Origin: JBKEDF01 sp047975325
GTDB taxonomy: Bacteria; Pseudomonadota; Alphaproteobacteria; Rhodobacterales; Rhodobacteraceae
Length of the DNA stretch: 21,185 bases
Reading direction: 5' to 3'
Assembly: GCA_047975325.1 (NCBI GenBank)
Contig: JBKEDF010000034.1
Location: forward strand, 1 to 21,185
Part shown: positions 1 through 8,111 of the stretch, piece by piece
How positions within the stretch are numbered: the first letter of the stretch is position 1
Layout of the letters: each line of letters starts with the position of its first letter
The notes under the pieces: generated by a model
What the model saw: the letters and a program-made list of their open reading frames with translations, nothing else
The model's database searches: none
Told to the model about the DNA's origin: nothing
Translations under genes and position numbers: made by a program

Positions 1-169
1 TGTAGAGAATGCCCTGCAAAACCTCGCGAACATCAACGCTGCGCCGCCGCCCGCCCCGTTTCGCCGCGGGAATATGCGGTTCAATCAACGCCCATTCTGC
101 ATCGGTCAAATCGCTCGGATACCTCAAGCCACGCCGATCATACCGCTTCCTTTCCGCCTCGTTCCACAT
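1..169 (-). CDS. IS5-family transposase, N-terminal part (runs off the window)
   Basis: Reading the minus strand from the ATG at 169 gives 56 residues starting MWNEAERKRYDRRG, followed by the run LRYPSDLTDAEWALIEPHIP and then KRGGRRRSVDVREVLQGILY. The YPSDLTDAEW...IEP..P..KRGG pattern is the conserved N-terminus (DUF4096 region) of IS5-family transposases. The start is supported by a purine-rich AAGGAGAG about 7 bases upstream. The catalytic DDE core would lie outside the window, so I cannot tell whether the element is intact. The gene reads out of the window to the left. Its neighbour is the DUF2218 gene, with no obvious functional link. Family assignment is confident; the IS name is not recognised. 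Confidence 0.85.
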   Translation of the reverse strand, partial: MWNEAERKRYDRRGLRYPSDLTDAEWALIEPHIPAAKRGGRRRSVDVREVLQGILY

Positions 170-175
170 CCGGTG

Positions 176-200
176 CCTCTCCTTTGGGGTTCTGGAGAGG
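176..200 (-). promoter_or_regulatory. Hairpin over the transposase ribosome binding site
   Basis: CCTCTCC (176-182) and GGAGAGG (194-200) form a perfect 7-bp inverted repeat with an 11-base loop just upstream of the transposase ATG at 169. On the minus-strand transcript the 3' arm contains the Shine-Dalgarno bases of the transposase. A transcript entering from outside would fold and hide the site. Several insertion sequences are known to limit transposase made from read-through RNA in this way; that role is inferred here. Confidence 0.45.
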
Positions 201-219
201 GAATCATGAAGGACTCATC
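191..219. mobile_element. Probable terminal end of the IS5-type element
   Basis: The sequence reading GAGTCCTTCATGATTC on the minus strand, at about 219-204, sits about 50 bases upstream of the transposase start, where an IS5-type terminal inverted repeat would be expected. The partner repeat is outside the window, so neither the exact tip nor the target duplication can be confirmed. From 220 to 328 I see no gene: only short, unsupported frames and no recognisable signal. Confidence 0.3.
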
Positions 220-328
220 GGAAGCAAGATCTTCTTGGACAGGGTCTGAAAGTTTGCGGCTGAATTGAGGGCTCCTGCGCAGCGTCGTGGGGCTAGAGGA
301 ATAACGTTGGTATCAGACCATATCAGGC

Positions 329-622
329 TCAGGGTGTTTGCCATTCCATGGCGGTGAACCCTTCGCGAAAGGCAAAGCGGGCCAGGTGGCTGTCGATCAC
401 CTGCCGGGCGGTTTCCAGTCCGCCGGTATCGGCGGCACTGACCGAAATCCGCAGGTCCGACGGCCCCGCCACCAGCCGGGCCGGGCCCGACCGGAGGGCC
501 ACCTCTCCGGTTGTGTCGTCATGGCGGACTTCGGTCTTGTGGCCGAAATGCTTGCACAGTTGCTGCAGGTATTTGCCCGCATGCGCGGTCCGGAAAACGC
601 CGGTCTGGGTGATGAGATCCAT
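329..622 (-). CDS. DUF2218 family protein
   Basis: This encodes 97 residues starting MDLITQTGVFRTAHAGKYLQ and ending TAMEWQTP. The pattern of a short N-terminal strand, 'YLQQLCKHFGHKTEV', a basic/acidic middle, then 'LETARQVIDSHLARFAFREG' matches the small DUF2218 family (about 95 residues), whose function is unknown. The whole family length is present. I chose the ATG at 622 because the family starts there and the longer frame upstream is low-quality sequence; AGGA lies about 10 bases before it. There is no signal peptide or membrane segment, so it should be cytoplasmic. It follows trxA on the same strand after about 190 bases. Base composition is GC-rich like trxA and the 3' part of addA. 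Confidence 0.8.
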   Translation of the reverse strand: MDLITQTGVFRTAHAGKYLQQLCKHFGHKTEVRHDDTTGEVALRSGPARLVAGPSDLRISVSAADTGGLETARQVIDSHLARFAFREGFTAMEWQTP

Positions 623-747
623 GGGATATCCATTCCTGAGTATTTTACACAAGAATAGCGGAGAAATCCCCGGCCCGCAAGAGCCCGGACGGGCAGTCCG
701 GAAAAACCGGGCCCGGGCATTCGCCATGCGGGGGGAGGTACAGGGTT

Positions 748-795
748 CAGATGACAGGAGCGTCGCGCCGCCTGTCATCTGTCATCTGTCATCCG
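748..795. repeat. Inverted repeat plus heptamer array between trxA and the DUF2218 gene
   Basis: CAGATGACAGG (748-758) and CCTGTCATCTG (771-781) are a perfect 11-bp inverted repeat around a 12-base loop. The right arm continues as a tandem heptamer array: CTGTCAT at 772, 779 and 786, then CCGG. The array lies downstream of the trxA stop codon (minus strand). No T-run follows on either strand, so this is not a standard intrinsic terminator. The same heptamer family recurs inside addA. Confidence 0.8.
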
Positions 796-815
796 GTGCG
801 GGCCCCGCGACCGGT

Positions 816-1136
816 TCAGATCGCGTCTTCGATCCAGCTTTTCAGCGCCGCTTTCGGCGCGGCACCGGCGCGGTTCGAGATCACCTCGCCATCCTTGAAG
901 ATGAACAGCGCCGGGATCCCCCGCACCCCCATCGCCGCGGCCGAATTCGGGTTCTTGTCCACATCGACCTTGACCACCTTGACCCGGCCCGCCAGCTCTG
1001 TGCTCAGCTCTTCGAGCGACGGCCCGATCTGCTTGCACGGGCCGCACCACTCGGCCCAGAAATCCACCACGACCGGGATGGTCGCATGGCGCACCTCGGC
1101 ATCGAAATCCGCATCCGTAACCGCGACTGTGCTCAT
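816..1136 (-). CDS. trxA: Thioredoxin
   Basis: The 106-residue product is full length for a bacterial thioredoxin, the small cytoplasmic disulfide reductase kept reduced by thioredoxin reductase and NADPH. The active site WCGPC lies in 'VVDFWAEWCGPCKQIGP' at about residues 25-40. The VDVDKNP turn and the cis-proline motif GIPALF follow in the usual order. The ATG at 1136 is preceded by AGGAGA at a good distance. The gene follows addA on the same strand after 61 bases; addB-addA-trxA is a recurrent order in alphaproteobacteria. Its third codon positions are strongly G/C, unlike genes to the right of about 3.5 kb. Confidence 0.96.
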   Translation of the reverse strand: MSTVAVTDADFDAEVRHATIPVVVDFWAEWCGPCKQIGPSLEELSTELAGRVKVVKVDVDKNPNSAAAMGVRGIPALFIFKDGEVISNRAGAAPKAALKSWIEDAI

Positions 1137-1197
1137 GATCCGTGTCTCCTGAAATATCTGGCGTCAGGCGGGAACCTAGGCATCCGGCGGCGCTGCG

Positions 1198-4100
1198 TCA
1201 AGGCAGCCCGGAGCGTTTCAGCGCCGCGATCACAAGCTCGTGCGGCAGCACCATGAGCCGGGCCTGCCGCGTCCACAGGAGCGCCACGCGGATCCGGCAG
1301 CCGGGAAAGACCGGCCCGAGCGCCTCGGCATAGGCCCCCATCTGCCGCAACAGCCCCTCGGGCGTCCCGCCGGGATCCGCGGGCACCACGGCATTCGACT
1401 TGAAGTCCACCGCCAGCACATCGCCCTCCGAGACGATCAGCCGGTCGATCACGCCGTGGATCCGCCGCCCGCCCAGAGAGGGCAGCGCCGCGGTGACCGG
1501 CACCTCGGTCAGCGCCTCTCCGGCGAACAGCGCCCGCAGGTCGGGATCGGTCAGCACCTGCCGGACCTCGTCCATGACCGATGCCCGGTCCGCCTCTCCG
1601 GCCAGCAACCGGCGCGCAGTCCCGGGCCAGTCGGCCTGCGGCATGCCGGGCAGGATCTCCAGCAGCAGATGAACCTGCCGTCCGCGCCGCAGCGCCGCCG
1701 CTTCGTCCTGCCCCGCCTCGCCTTGCAGCGCCTTGGCCCCGCCCAGGTCCGACGGGCTGAGGGTCGGCGGCAGCGATGCGGGCGCCGGGGCCGGGGCGCG
1801 GAAAAAACCGGGCAGGACAGACGCCGCAGCAGGGGGCGCCGCGACAGCCGCGCCCCCTGTCACCTGCCAGTCCCCGGCCTCGACCCGCAGGCCGCCCCCT
1901 GTCATCTGCCGACTGTCCCCTGCCCCCTGCATCCCGGCCTCGACCTGCCGGTACCAGCTGTCGTCCGCCTGACCGACATCGCCCGCCGCCGCGACGATCA
2001 GCCAGGTTTCGGCCCGGGTCATCGCCACATAAAGCAGCCGGTCGCGCTCGGCCCGGACCGCGTCGCCGGACGCCCCGACGGCCTCGCGCAGCGCCGCCGG
2101 GGCCTCGGCCAGCGGCGGTTTCCACAGCACCCGATCACCGACGGGCATCATCTGCCCACTGTTCACTGTCCGCCTGACACCTGTCTCGGGCAGGATCACC
2201 ACCGGCGATTCCAGCCCCTTGGCCCCGTGCACCGTCATCACCCGCACCTGATCGCCCGCCTCGTCCATCTGGCGCTTGATCTCCATGTCGTCGGTTTGCA
2301 GCCAGACAAGGAACCCGGTCAGGCTGTCGACCGATTTCTGCTCATACACCATCGCCTGCGCCAGGAGCGCGTCGATCCCATCCTCGGCCTCGGGCCCCAG
2401 CCGCGCCAGCAGGCGGCGGCGGCCATCGTGGCGGGTCAGGATCCGTTCGATCAGCTCATAGGGGCGCAGGAAATCCGCCTGCCCGCGCAGATCGTCGAGG
2501 ATCGCCATCACGCCCGGGAATTCATCCCGCCGCGCCCGCAGCGCCTGCCACAGATAGGGCTGCGCGCGCCCCTGCGCCAGCGCGTAAAGCTCCGCCTCGG
2601 ACCAGCCGAACAGCGGCGAGCGCAAGGCGCAGGCCAGCGACAGGCTGTCCTCGGGCGTCGCCAGAAAGGACAGGAGCGCGCCGATGTCGCGCACCGCCAG
2701 TTCGCCCGCAACCTTGAGCCGGTCGGCCCCCGCCACCGGCAGGCCAACGCGCTTGCACGCGGCAATGAGTTCATGAAACATGAGCCGCCGCCGCTGCACG
2801 AGGATCAGCACATCCCCGGGCCGGATCGGGCGGAAACTGTAACTGCCGTCATCGCGCCGCTTGTCCGGGATCGGCTGGCCCGCATCGACCATCGCCTTGA
2901 TTTCATCCGCGATCCGTCCGGCCAGCTCGATCTCGGGGTCGTTGGCGGCGGGCATGTCGACCGGATCGTGCCAGTCGGGCGGATCCTCGGTTTCGGGGGC
3001 CGCAATGACCGGCCACAAATCCACCCGCCCGGGCATCTGCGCGTGAAAGGCGCGGTGCGCCTGCCCGGGCGTGAACCCCGACGCATCCGCCCCGGCAAAT
3101 GTCGCGTCGACCACCGACAGGATCGCCTGCGACGAGCGAAAGGAATAGTCCATCTGCATGTCCTGCAGCGGCTTGTCCGTACCGGCGAGCCGCGCCGCGA
3201 AATCCTGGCGCATGCGGTCGAATTCGCGCGGGTCCGCCCCCTGAAAGGAATAGATCGACTGTTTCTTGTCGCCGACGACGAAAATCGTTCGCCCCGGCCC
3301 CCTGGCCCCTTCGCCCGCCGTAAATTCCGCAGCCAGAAGTTCGATGACCTGCCATTGTTCGGGGCTGGTATCCTGCGCCTCATCGACCAGGATGTGATCC
3401 ACCCCGCCATCAAGCCGGTAAAGCACCCATTGCGCCACTGTCTTGTCGGTCAGAAGCCGTCGCGCATGGGTAATCAGGTCATCGAAATCGAGCCATCCGC
3501 GTTCAGCCTTGCGGCGGGCATATTCAGGTAGAAAGACTGAGGCAAAGCGATGCAGCACTGCTGCGCGACGTGCTGCCTGAAACGCCAATCGACGGGGCCG
3601 TGCGGCCTCTATTCGCAACATCAGTGCCTCGATCCGGTCGAGCAACGGGGCAAGGGCGGGTTGTGTGGCCTTTGTTGCGATGGCCGCACCCTTGGCGGTA
3701 TGGCTGCGCCCCTCAACCTTGGATTTTCCGTAAAGCAGGATATCTTCCAACGCGACAATTGCGGCCAGATCGGCCTTGGCAATATCGGCGGCGTCGATCT
3801 TTTTTGCCAGCTTTACATCATTTGTCGATCCACCGGCCATGATCCGGGCCAGTTCTGTCAACAGATCTGTTTCTCCACCCAGAAAGACATCGGCAAGAAG
3901 CGCCTCTTCCGTTTCATCGGGCCGCAGGCCGAAAAGGGCGCGGCAGTCCTTTTCATCCAGAAACCTGGAAAATTCGGTGCGTGCGGCGGCAATTTCATCG
4001 GCCAGACCGCCCAGATCCTCACCGCTGTAGTCACGTACCAGTCCCAGGATGACCTCGGGCGCCAGATGATCGGCCATGTCATCCAGGATCTCATCGCGCA

Positions 4101-4563
4101 GGATTGCGGCGCTGCGGTCATCCATTTCGGAAAAGAGCGGGGAAACCCCGGCCTCCAGTGGAAACCGCCGCAGAAGGGCTGCGCAAAAGGAATGGATGGT
4201 CTGGATCCGCAGCCCGCCGGGTGTTTCTATCGCGCGGGCAAAAAGCTGTCTTGCGCGGGCCAGCGCCGGGTCTGACAATGCGGTATTTTCGCCAAGTTCG
4301 GCCAAGGCCTGTTGCAGGGGCATATTTTCCTTCATCGCCCATTCACCCAGCCGGGCAAAAAGACGGTTCTGCATCTCGCTTGCCGCGGCCTTGGTATAGG
4401 TCAGGCAAAGGATTTGCCCCGGATCCACGCCCGACAAAAGAAGCCGCGCGACGCGGTCGGTCAAAACCCGTGTCTTGCCTGACCCGGCATTGGCCGAAAG
4501 CCAGGTCGAAGCGGCAGGTTCTGCGGCGATTACCTGCCGTTCGGTTGCATCGTCGCGCTTCAT
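1198..4563 (-). CDS. addA: Double-strand-break repair helicase-nuclease AddA
   Basis: The product is 1121 residues, a normal length. AddA is the UvrD-like helicase and nuclease subunit of AddAB, which processes broken DNA ends for recombination. Visible features are Walker A ANAGSGKT (about 24-31), Walker B-type DEAQD (394-398), the VVGDKKQSIYSFQGAD motif, MTVHGAKGLE, YVAMTRAE, and a C-terminal PD-(D/E)XK nuclease with GVIDR followed by LAVDFKSN (Asp1053, Lys1055). The ATG at 4563 overlaps the addB TGA as ATGA, suggesting translational coupling; an in-frame upstream start would intrude into addB. Two oddities stand out. GC content jumps inside the gene near 3.25-3.5 kb, with the 3' part far richer in G/C. 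Heptamer arrays also interrupt two variable loops, at about residues 794-806 and 878-903. The reading frame is intact. Confidence 0.97.
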   Translation of the reverse strand: MKRDDATERQVIAAEPAASTWLSANAGSGKTRVLTDRVARLLLSGVDPGQILCLTYTKAAASEMQNRLFARLGEWAMKENMPLQQALAELGENTALSDPALARARQLFARAIETPGGLRIQTIHSFCAALLRRFPLEAGVSPLFSEMDDRSAAILRDEILDDMADHLAPEVILGLVRDYSGEDLGGLADEIAAARTEFSRFLDEKDCRALFGLRPDETEEALLADVFLGGETDLLTELARIMAGGSTNDVKLAKKIDAADIAKADLAAIVALEDILLYGKSKVEGRSHTAKGAAIATKATQPALAPLLDRIEALMLRIEAARPRRLAFQAARRAAVLHRFASVFLPEYARRKAERGWLDFDDLITHARRLLTDKTVAQWVLYRLDGGVDHILVDEAQDTSPEQWQVIELLAAEFTAGEGARGPGRTIFVVGDKKQSIYSFQGADPREFDRMRQDFAARLAGTDKPLQDMQMDYSFRSSQAILSVVDATFAGADASGFTPGQAHRAFHAQMPGRVDLWPVIAAPETEDPPDWHDPVDMPAANDPEIELAGRIADEIKAMVDAGQPIPDKRRDDGSYSFRPIRPGDVLILVQRRRLMFHELIAACKRVGLPVAGADRLKVAGELAVRDIGALLSFLATPEDSLSLACALRSPLFGWSEAELYALAQGRAQPYLWQALRARRDEFPGVMAILDDLRGQADFLRPYELIERILTRHDGRRRLLARLGPEAEDGIDALLAQAMVYEQKSVDSLTGFLVWLQTDDMEIKRQMDEAGDQVRVMTVHGAKGLESPVVILPETGVRRTVNSGQMMPVGDRVLWKPPLAEAPAALREAVGASGDAVRAERDRLLYVAMTRAETWLIVAAAGDVGQADDSWYRQVEAGMQGAGDSRQMTGGGLRVEAGDWQVTGGAAVAAPPAAASVLPGFFRAPAPAPASLPPTLSPSDLGGAKALQGEAGQDEAAALRRGRQVHLLLEILPGMPQADWPGTARRLLAGEADRASVMDEVRQVLTDPDLRALFAGEALTEVPVTAALPSLGGRRIHGVIDRLIVSEGDVLAVDFKSNAVVPADPGGTPEGLLRQMGAYAEALGPVFPGCRIRVALLWTRQARLMVLPHELVIAALKRSGLP
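1857..1930. repeat. CTG heptamer arrays inside addA
   Basis: On the plus strand, CTG recurs exactly every seven bases at 1899, 1906, 1913, 1920 and 1927 (units CTGTCAT, CTGCCGA, CTGTCCC, CTGCCCC, CTGCATC), and as a pair at 1857 and 1864 (CTGTCAC, CTGCCAG). A second layer is a near-identical block, CCCGGCCTCGACC, at 1873 and 1933, exactly 60 bases (20 codons) apart. The arrays encode the low-complexity linker between the helicase and nuclease domains of AddA, with short echoes such as 'RQMTGG' and 'WQVTGG'. Confidence 0.75.
2148..2184. repeat. Second CTG heptamer array inside addA
   Basis: CTG occurs at 2152, 2159, 2166, 2174 and 2181, i.e. spacings of 7, 7, 8 and 7. Units are CTGCCCA, CTGTTCA, CTGTCCG and, after one extra base, CTGACAC. 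It encodes the loop 'RTVNSGQMM' just after the conserved VVILPETG motif of AddA, a position that varies in length in the family. The array is diverged but keeps its phase. Confidence 0.6.
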
Positions 4564-7493
4564 CCGACATCCTCCGGCCCGGGATTGTCGCTCAGGTCCC
4601 ATTCGCCGTAGCGTGCCAGATGGTCATAATCACCGGCAAAGCGTTCTTCCGCGACGGCCCGGCGTGAAAGATACCCCTTTCGTGGCGAAAGATATTCGCC
4701 GATCAGCTTGTGAAGGTCAGCCCAGATCTGGTTCAGCGCCTCGGGGTCAAGCCAGGTCGTTTCTTCCTTTGGCTTTGCACCGAGGCCGATATAGCTGATG
4801 CCCGCAACCTCACTTGTACCGATTTTTTGAAATCCGCCCCTTGCGGCCATTGCGGCCTCCAGCAAAAGCTGCTTGTCGTATTCCTTCTGCTGTTTTTGTG
4901 TGGGGGGCGATCCCGTCTTGTAATCGAAAAGATGAACACGGCCATCCGGCAGCCGGTCAATCCGGTCAGGCCGGGCAGTAAGGGTAAAGGGCGGATCGAT
5001 AAGGGATGAATGGCCCCGATCCTCCAGGATGACGGGCGTGCCGCCATATTTTCGATCCATCTCCAGAAAGAAATCCGCAGCCCGTTCCAGCCGGGCACGC
5101 CATATTATCCTGGCGGCGGGCCATGGGACTTCGGTTGCAAGTACCGCATCGGTCGCCTTCATCAACGCGGCGCGGGCGCTTTCGGTCGCCTGATCCGGTT
5201 CTCGGTCCCGCACGAAATGTTCCAGAACCTTGTGCAGTACCGACCCGCGCAGGCGTGGATCGGGTTCCGGCTGCAGTGAATTCAGCGGATAAAGTTTCAG
5301 AATATGGCGCGCATAGACGGCATAGGGATCGCGGATGAGTTTTTCGATACTGGTTACCGGAAGTTCGCGCGGGCGGGCCGTCACAGGCGGGCGCGGGGCA
5401 GGGCGGGGGGCCGAGGGTTCATGCCCCGGATCTTCCATCGCCGCAGCCAGGGCCAACCATTCCTTGCCCCGGTCCCGCATTGCCTTCAATGCTTCCGGTC
5501 CGTTCCTGTCAGGCAACCCTTGCAGAAGATTGCAAAGCCGGTTGAGCCAGCGTGACGGTACTGCCTCCGCTTCGGCATCGCGTTTGGCGCGGGTCAGCAT
5601 CACCTCGGGTGCGGCTATGGCCTGCTGATAATCATGGGCGGCAAGGCCGATGGTGCGTTCCGGCAGCAGGAGCCCCACCTCCTTGCGCATTTGCCGGTTC
5701 ATCCAGGGGTCGGGCGCGGCCAGCGATGGCCAGATCCCGTCATTCAACCCGCCAAGGATCACCAGATCCGCACTTTGCGCCCGTGCTTCCAATGTACCGA
5801 GGATGAAAAGCCTGGGATGCGCCTCAACCGTTTCGCGGACCTGTTCACCTGCGATGACCGAATTGAACAGATCCCGGTATTCGGCAAGGTGCAAAATGCC
5901 GCCATGGGGTGCCTCGCGGGCCAGAACCTCCATTACCTCCAGGGATTTTTCGCCGCCATGTGTGGACCAGAGCGCACCACCGGTTTCCCCGCCAGGGCCG
6001 GCGGCCAGCCCATCGGCCATGCCGTGATGCCAGGCAACCAGTTCCGTCAGGTCGGCCCCTGTGGCCGAGGTCAGGGCCGCTATGAATCTGCCTGCCCATT
6101 CCGCCCAGGGAATGGCCGTTTCCGCATCGTTTCGTTTGGCGGCCCAATCGTGCAGGTTTTCCGCAGTGGGGTAGGCCGGACCATGGCGGCGCAGATGCAA
6201 TTCCAGTTCGCGGGAAAACCGCAGATGCGGACCACGATCCGCGCCGGTTGCCGTCAACGGATGTTTGAGCAGGATGACCAGATCACGGGAACGTAGCGGT
6301 TGCCCCGCAAATTCCACGATATGGCGCAGCATCCGGCCGCTTGCCGTCTGTGCAAGAGGACGGCCCGCGCTGTCATCGGGCCGGATGCCCCAACGATCAA
6401 GCGCGGCGGTTACCTGCCGGGTCAATCCCCGGTCGGGAGTGATGAGGGCGACCGTTTCCTGCCCCTCAGCCGCCTGTCGCATTCGTAGCGCGATGGCCAT
6501 TGCCTCCGCCCTTTGCCCCGGCGCCTCGATCAGCGATATCCGGGATGTGGCGGGGATCAGATCTGGCAGGCCTTTGCCCTCGATCAGCCATTGATCCGTC
6601 ACAGGGGCCGGGCGCAGGGACAATGAAATCAACCTGTTGCGATCTGTATCCGGGTTTGGTGTGGCTGAATGCCAGCCATGAACCTGCGACGGGGAAAGCC
6701 CGATCAGGCGCATCAGGCGTCGTAACCGGTATTGCGGGTGGTCCTGTGCGGTCAGCGCGTCATCAAGGCCTTCCCAGACAGGTTCCGGCAGGTCGAAATC
6801 ATAGCCCGGAACGATCACCGCCCCCTGTGGCAGATGCGCCGCAGCCTGCAGGAGCAATGCGGACGTCCCCCGTGAGCCGGTAAAGCCGGCAAAGATCATC
6901 GGTGTTTCGGGCGGGGTTTCCTGCCAGGTGCGGATCAGGTTCAAGGCGGCAATTCGTTGTCGTCCTTCGGCATCCGGTGCTGTCGCCGGATCAAAAAGTG
7001 GCGTCACGATTTCCATGAATTGCCGTATTCGCGCCCAGTGATCCGCGTGATCCGCCACATCCAGTTTTGCAATCCGGTCCGGGGTGATACCTTCGCCATG
7101 CATTTCGTCGATCAGTACTGCCAGGCTATCGGCCAGATCATAGATCGCATGGCGCGGTGCGATCTCCGGGTCAGCCTTGATAAGCCCGGCGATAAGCCGT
7201 GCCAGTTCCAACCGTCGCCGCAGGGGTGATTGCAGAGGCGGCAAATCGGGCATCGGTGCCAATGCGGTAATTTCGGAAATCAGCCGGATCCTGGGCAAAA
7301 GCCGTGCGCCGGACCGCAGGAAGGTTTCCTGCACCCTTTGCCGCATTCGGGCGGTGTTGAGGATAAGCGTCACCCGTGCCATTGCGTCCGGCGGCTTGTC
7401 CCGCAGCCGTTCGATCAGCCCCGAAACCAGTGTCGCAGGGAAATCCGCACCTGGTGCGATGCCGAAAAACCTTGGCCCCGTTTCAGTGAACAT
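4560..7493 (-). CDS. addB: Double-strand-break repair protein AddB
   Basis: The product is 977 residues, normal for the alphaproteobacterial AddB, partner of AddA in the end-processing complex. The N-terminal 'FGIAPGADFPATLV' sits where Gram-positive AddB has a Walker A motif but lacks GKT, as usual in this class. The middle contains 'LVILGGLNDGIWPS' and 'LTRAKRDAEAEAVPSRWL'. The C-terminal PD-(D/E)XK nuclease has RPDRIDRL followed by HLFDYKTG (Asp857, Lys859). I see no cysteine cluster for the iron-sulfur site of Firmicute AddB. The ATG at 7493 is preferred over a TTG 78 bases upstream because family similarity begins there. It overlaps addA by four bases. Composition is the moderate GC of the right-hand part of the window. 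Confidence 0.95.
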   Translation of the reverse strand: MFTETGPRFFGIAPGADFPATLVSGLIERLRDKPPDAMARVTLILNTARMRQRVQETFLRSGARLLPRIRLISEITALAPMPDLPPLQSPLRRRLELARLIAGLIKADPEIAPRHAIYDLADSLAVLIDEMHGEGITPDRIAKLDVADHADHWARIRQFMEIVTPLFDPATAPDAEGRQRIAALNLIRTWQETPPETPMIFAGFTGSRGTSALLLQAAAHLPQGAVIVPGYDFDLPEPVWEGLDDALTAQDHPQYRLRRLMRLIGLSPSQVHGWHSATPNPDTDRNRLISLSLRPAPVTDQWLIEGKGLPDLIPATSRISLIEAPGQRAEAMAIALRMRQAAEGQETVALITPDRGLTRQVTAALDRWGIRPDDSAGRPLAQTASGRMLRHIVEFAGQPLRSRDLVILLKHPLTATGADRGPHLRFSRELELHLRRHGPAYPTAENLHDWAAKRNDAETAIPWAEWAGRFIAALTSATGADLTELVAWHHGMADGLAAGPGGETGGALWSTHGGEKSLEVMEVLAREAPHGGILHLAEYRDLFNSVIAGEQVRETVEAHPRLFILGTLEARAQSADLVILGGLNDGIWPSLAAPDPWMNRQMRKEVGLLLPERTIGLAAHDYQQAIAAPEVMLTRAKRDAEAEAVPSRWLNRLCNLLQGLPDRNGPEALKAMRDRGKEWLALAAAMEDPGHEPSAPRPAPRPPVTARPRELPVTSIEKLIRDPYAVYARHILKLYPLNSLQPEPDPRLRGSVLHKVLEHFVRDREPDQATESARAALMKATDAVLATEVPWPAARIIWRARLERAADFFLEMDRKYGGTPVILEDRGHSSLIDPPFTLTARPDRIDRLPDGRVHLFDYKTGSPPTQKQQKEYDKQLLLEAAMAARGGFQKIGTSEVAGISYIGLGAKPKEETTWLDPEALNQIWADLHKLIGEYLSPRKGYLSRRAVAEERFAGDYDHLARYGEWDLSDNPGPEDVG

Positions 7494-7585
7494 TGTGGTT
7501 CCCGTCCGTCTGCCGGATCTGATGAAGGGACAATACCGCCGGATTTGCGGGGCGGTTTTGTCTTTGGCCAAATCGGGTTGGGCGG

Positions 7586-8068
7586 TCAGTCATTCCTGGT
7601 CCGCCAGTTTTCCAGGATGGTGCGTGCCAACCCGGCCCGTCCGCCGGAAAGCACCATCTTTCGACCTTCCCCTTCCGGTAGCAGGGCCAGTGTAAGCGCA
7701 TCCTTGGGGGTCAGGCTGCCAAGCCTGTCGGGCCATTCGATAAGACAGATTGCATTTTCAAAAGCGGCTTCCAGTCCCAATTCGATAACCTCATCGGGAT
7801 GGGAAAGGCGGTATAGATCGGCATGCCAGATTTCGATCGTATCGCTTTCATAGGTTTGAACAAGGGTAAAGGTGGGGGAGGGGATATCTTCATCGTGGTC
7901 CAGACGGGCGCGGATCAGGGCGCGGGCCAGATGGGTTTTCCCTGCACCGAGGCCACCTTGCAAAAGCAACACATCGCCGGCATCAAGAAGCGGTGCGATC
8001 AGCGCGCCCATACGGGTCGTTGCGGCCTCATCGGGCAGCAGGGGGGAAGGGTCAGGTGTGTCGGACAT
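7586..8068 (-). CDS. tsaE: tRNA t6A biosynthesis ATPase TsaE
   Basis: The 160-residue product is the small P-loop ATPase that works with TsaB, TsaC and TsaD to make N6-threonylcarbamoyladenosine at position 37 of ANN-decoding tRNAs. Walker A is GGLGAGKT (38-45). The family motifs 'IPSPTFTLVQTY', 'WHADLYRL' and 'LIEWPDRL' follow in order. The ATG at 8068 gives the family length; the open frame extends further upstream, but that part overlaps the PAS gene. It lies 43 bases after the PAS gene and 92 bases before addB on the same strand, so it is probably part of one operon. In many relatives a kinase gene and a nucleotidyltransferase gene separate tsaE from addB; here they are absent. Confidence 0.95.
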   Translation of the reverse strand: MSDTPDPSPLLPDEAATTRMGALIAPLLDAGDVLLLQGGLGAGKTHLARALIRARLDHDEDIPSPTFTLVQTYESDTIEIWHADLYRLSHPDEVIELGLEAAFENAICLIEWPDRLGSLTPKDALTLALLPEGEGRKMVLSGGRAGLARTILENWRTRND

Positions 8069-8111
8069 GGAGGGCAGTCTTACCCTCTGCCGGTGCCGAC
8101 GCAAGGGGCGA

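Noticed and set aside
206..268. 20-codon frame after a good GGAGAGGG site beside the IS end
   Set aside because: The purine run is one arm of the transposase hairpin and the short product has no recognisable pattern.
1240..3531. A 763-codon open frame on the plus strand, antisense to addA
   Set aside because: It lies wholly opposite a well-supported gene, shows no domain pattern, and is expected where GC is above 70% because stop codons become rare.
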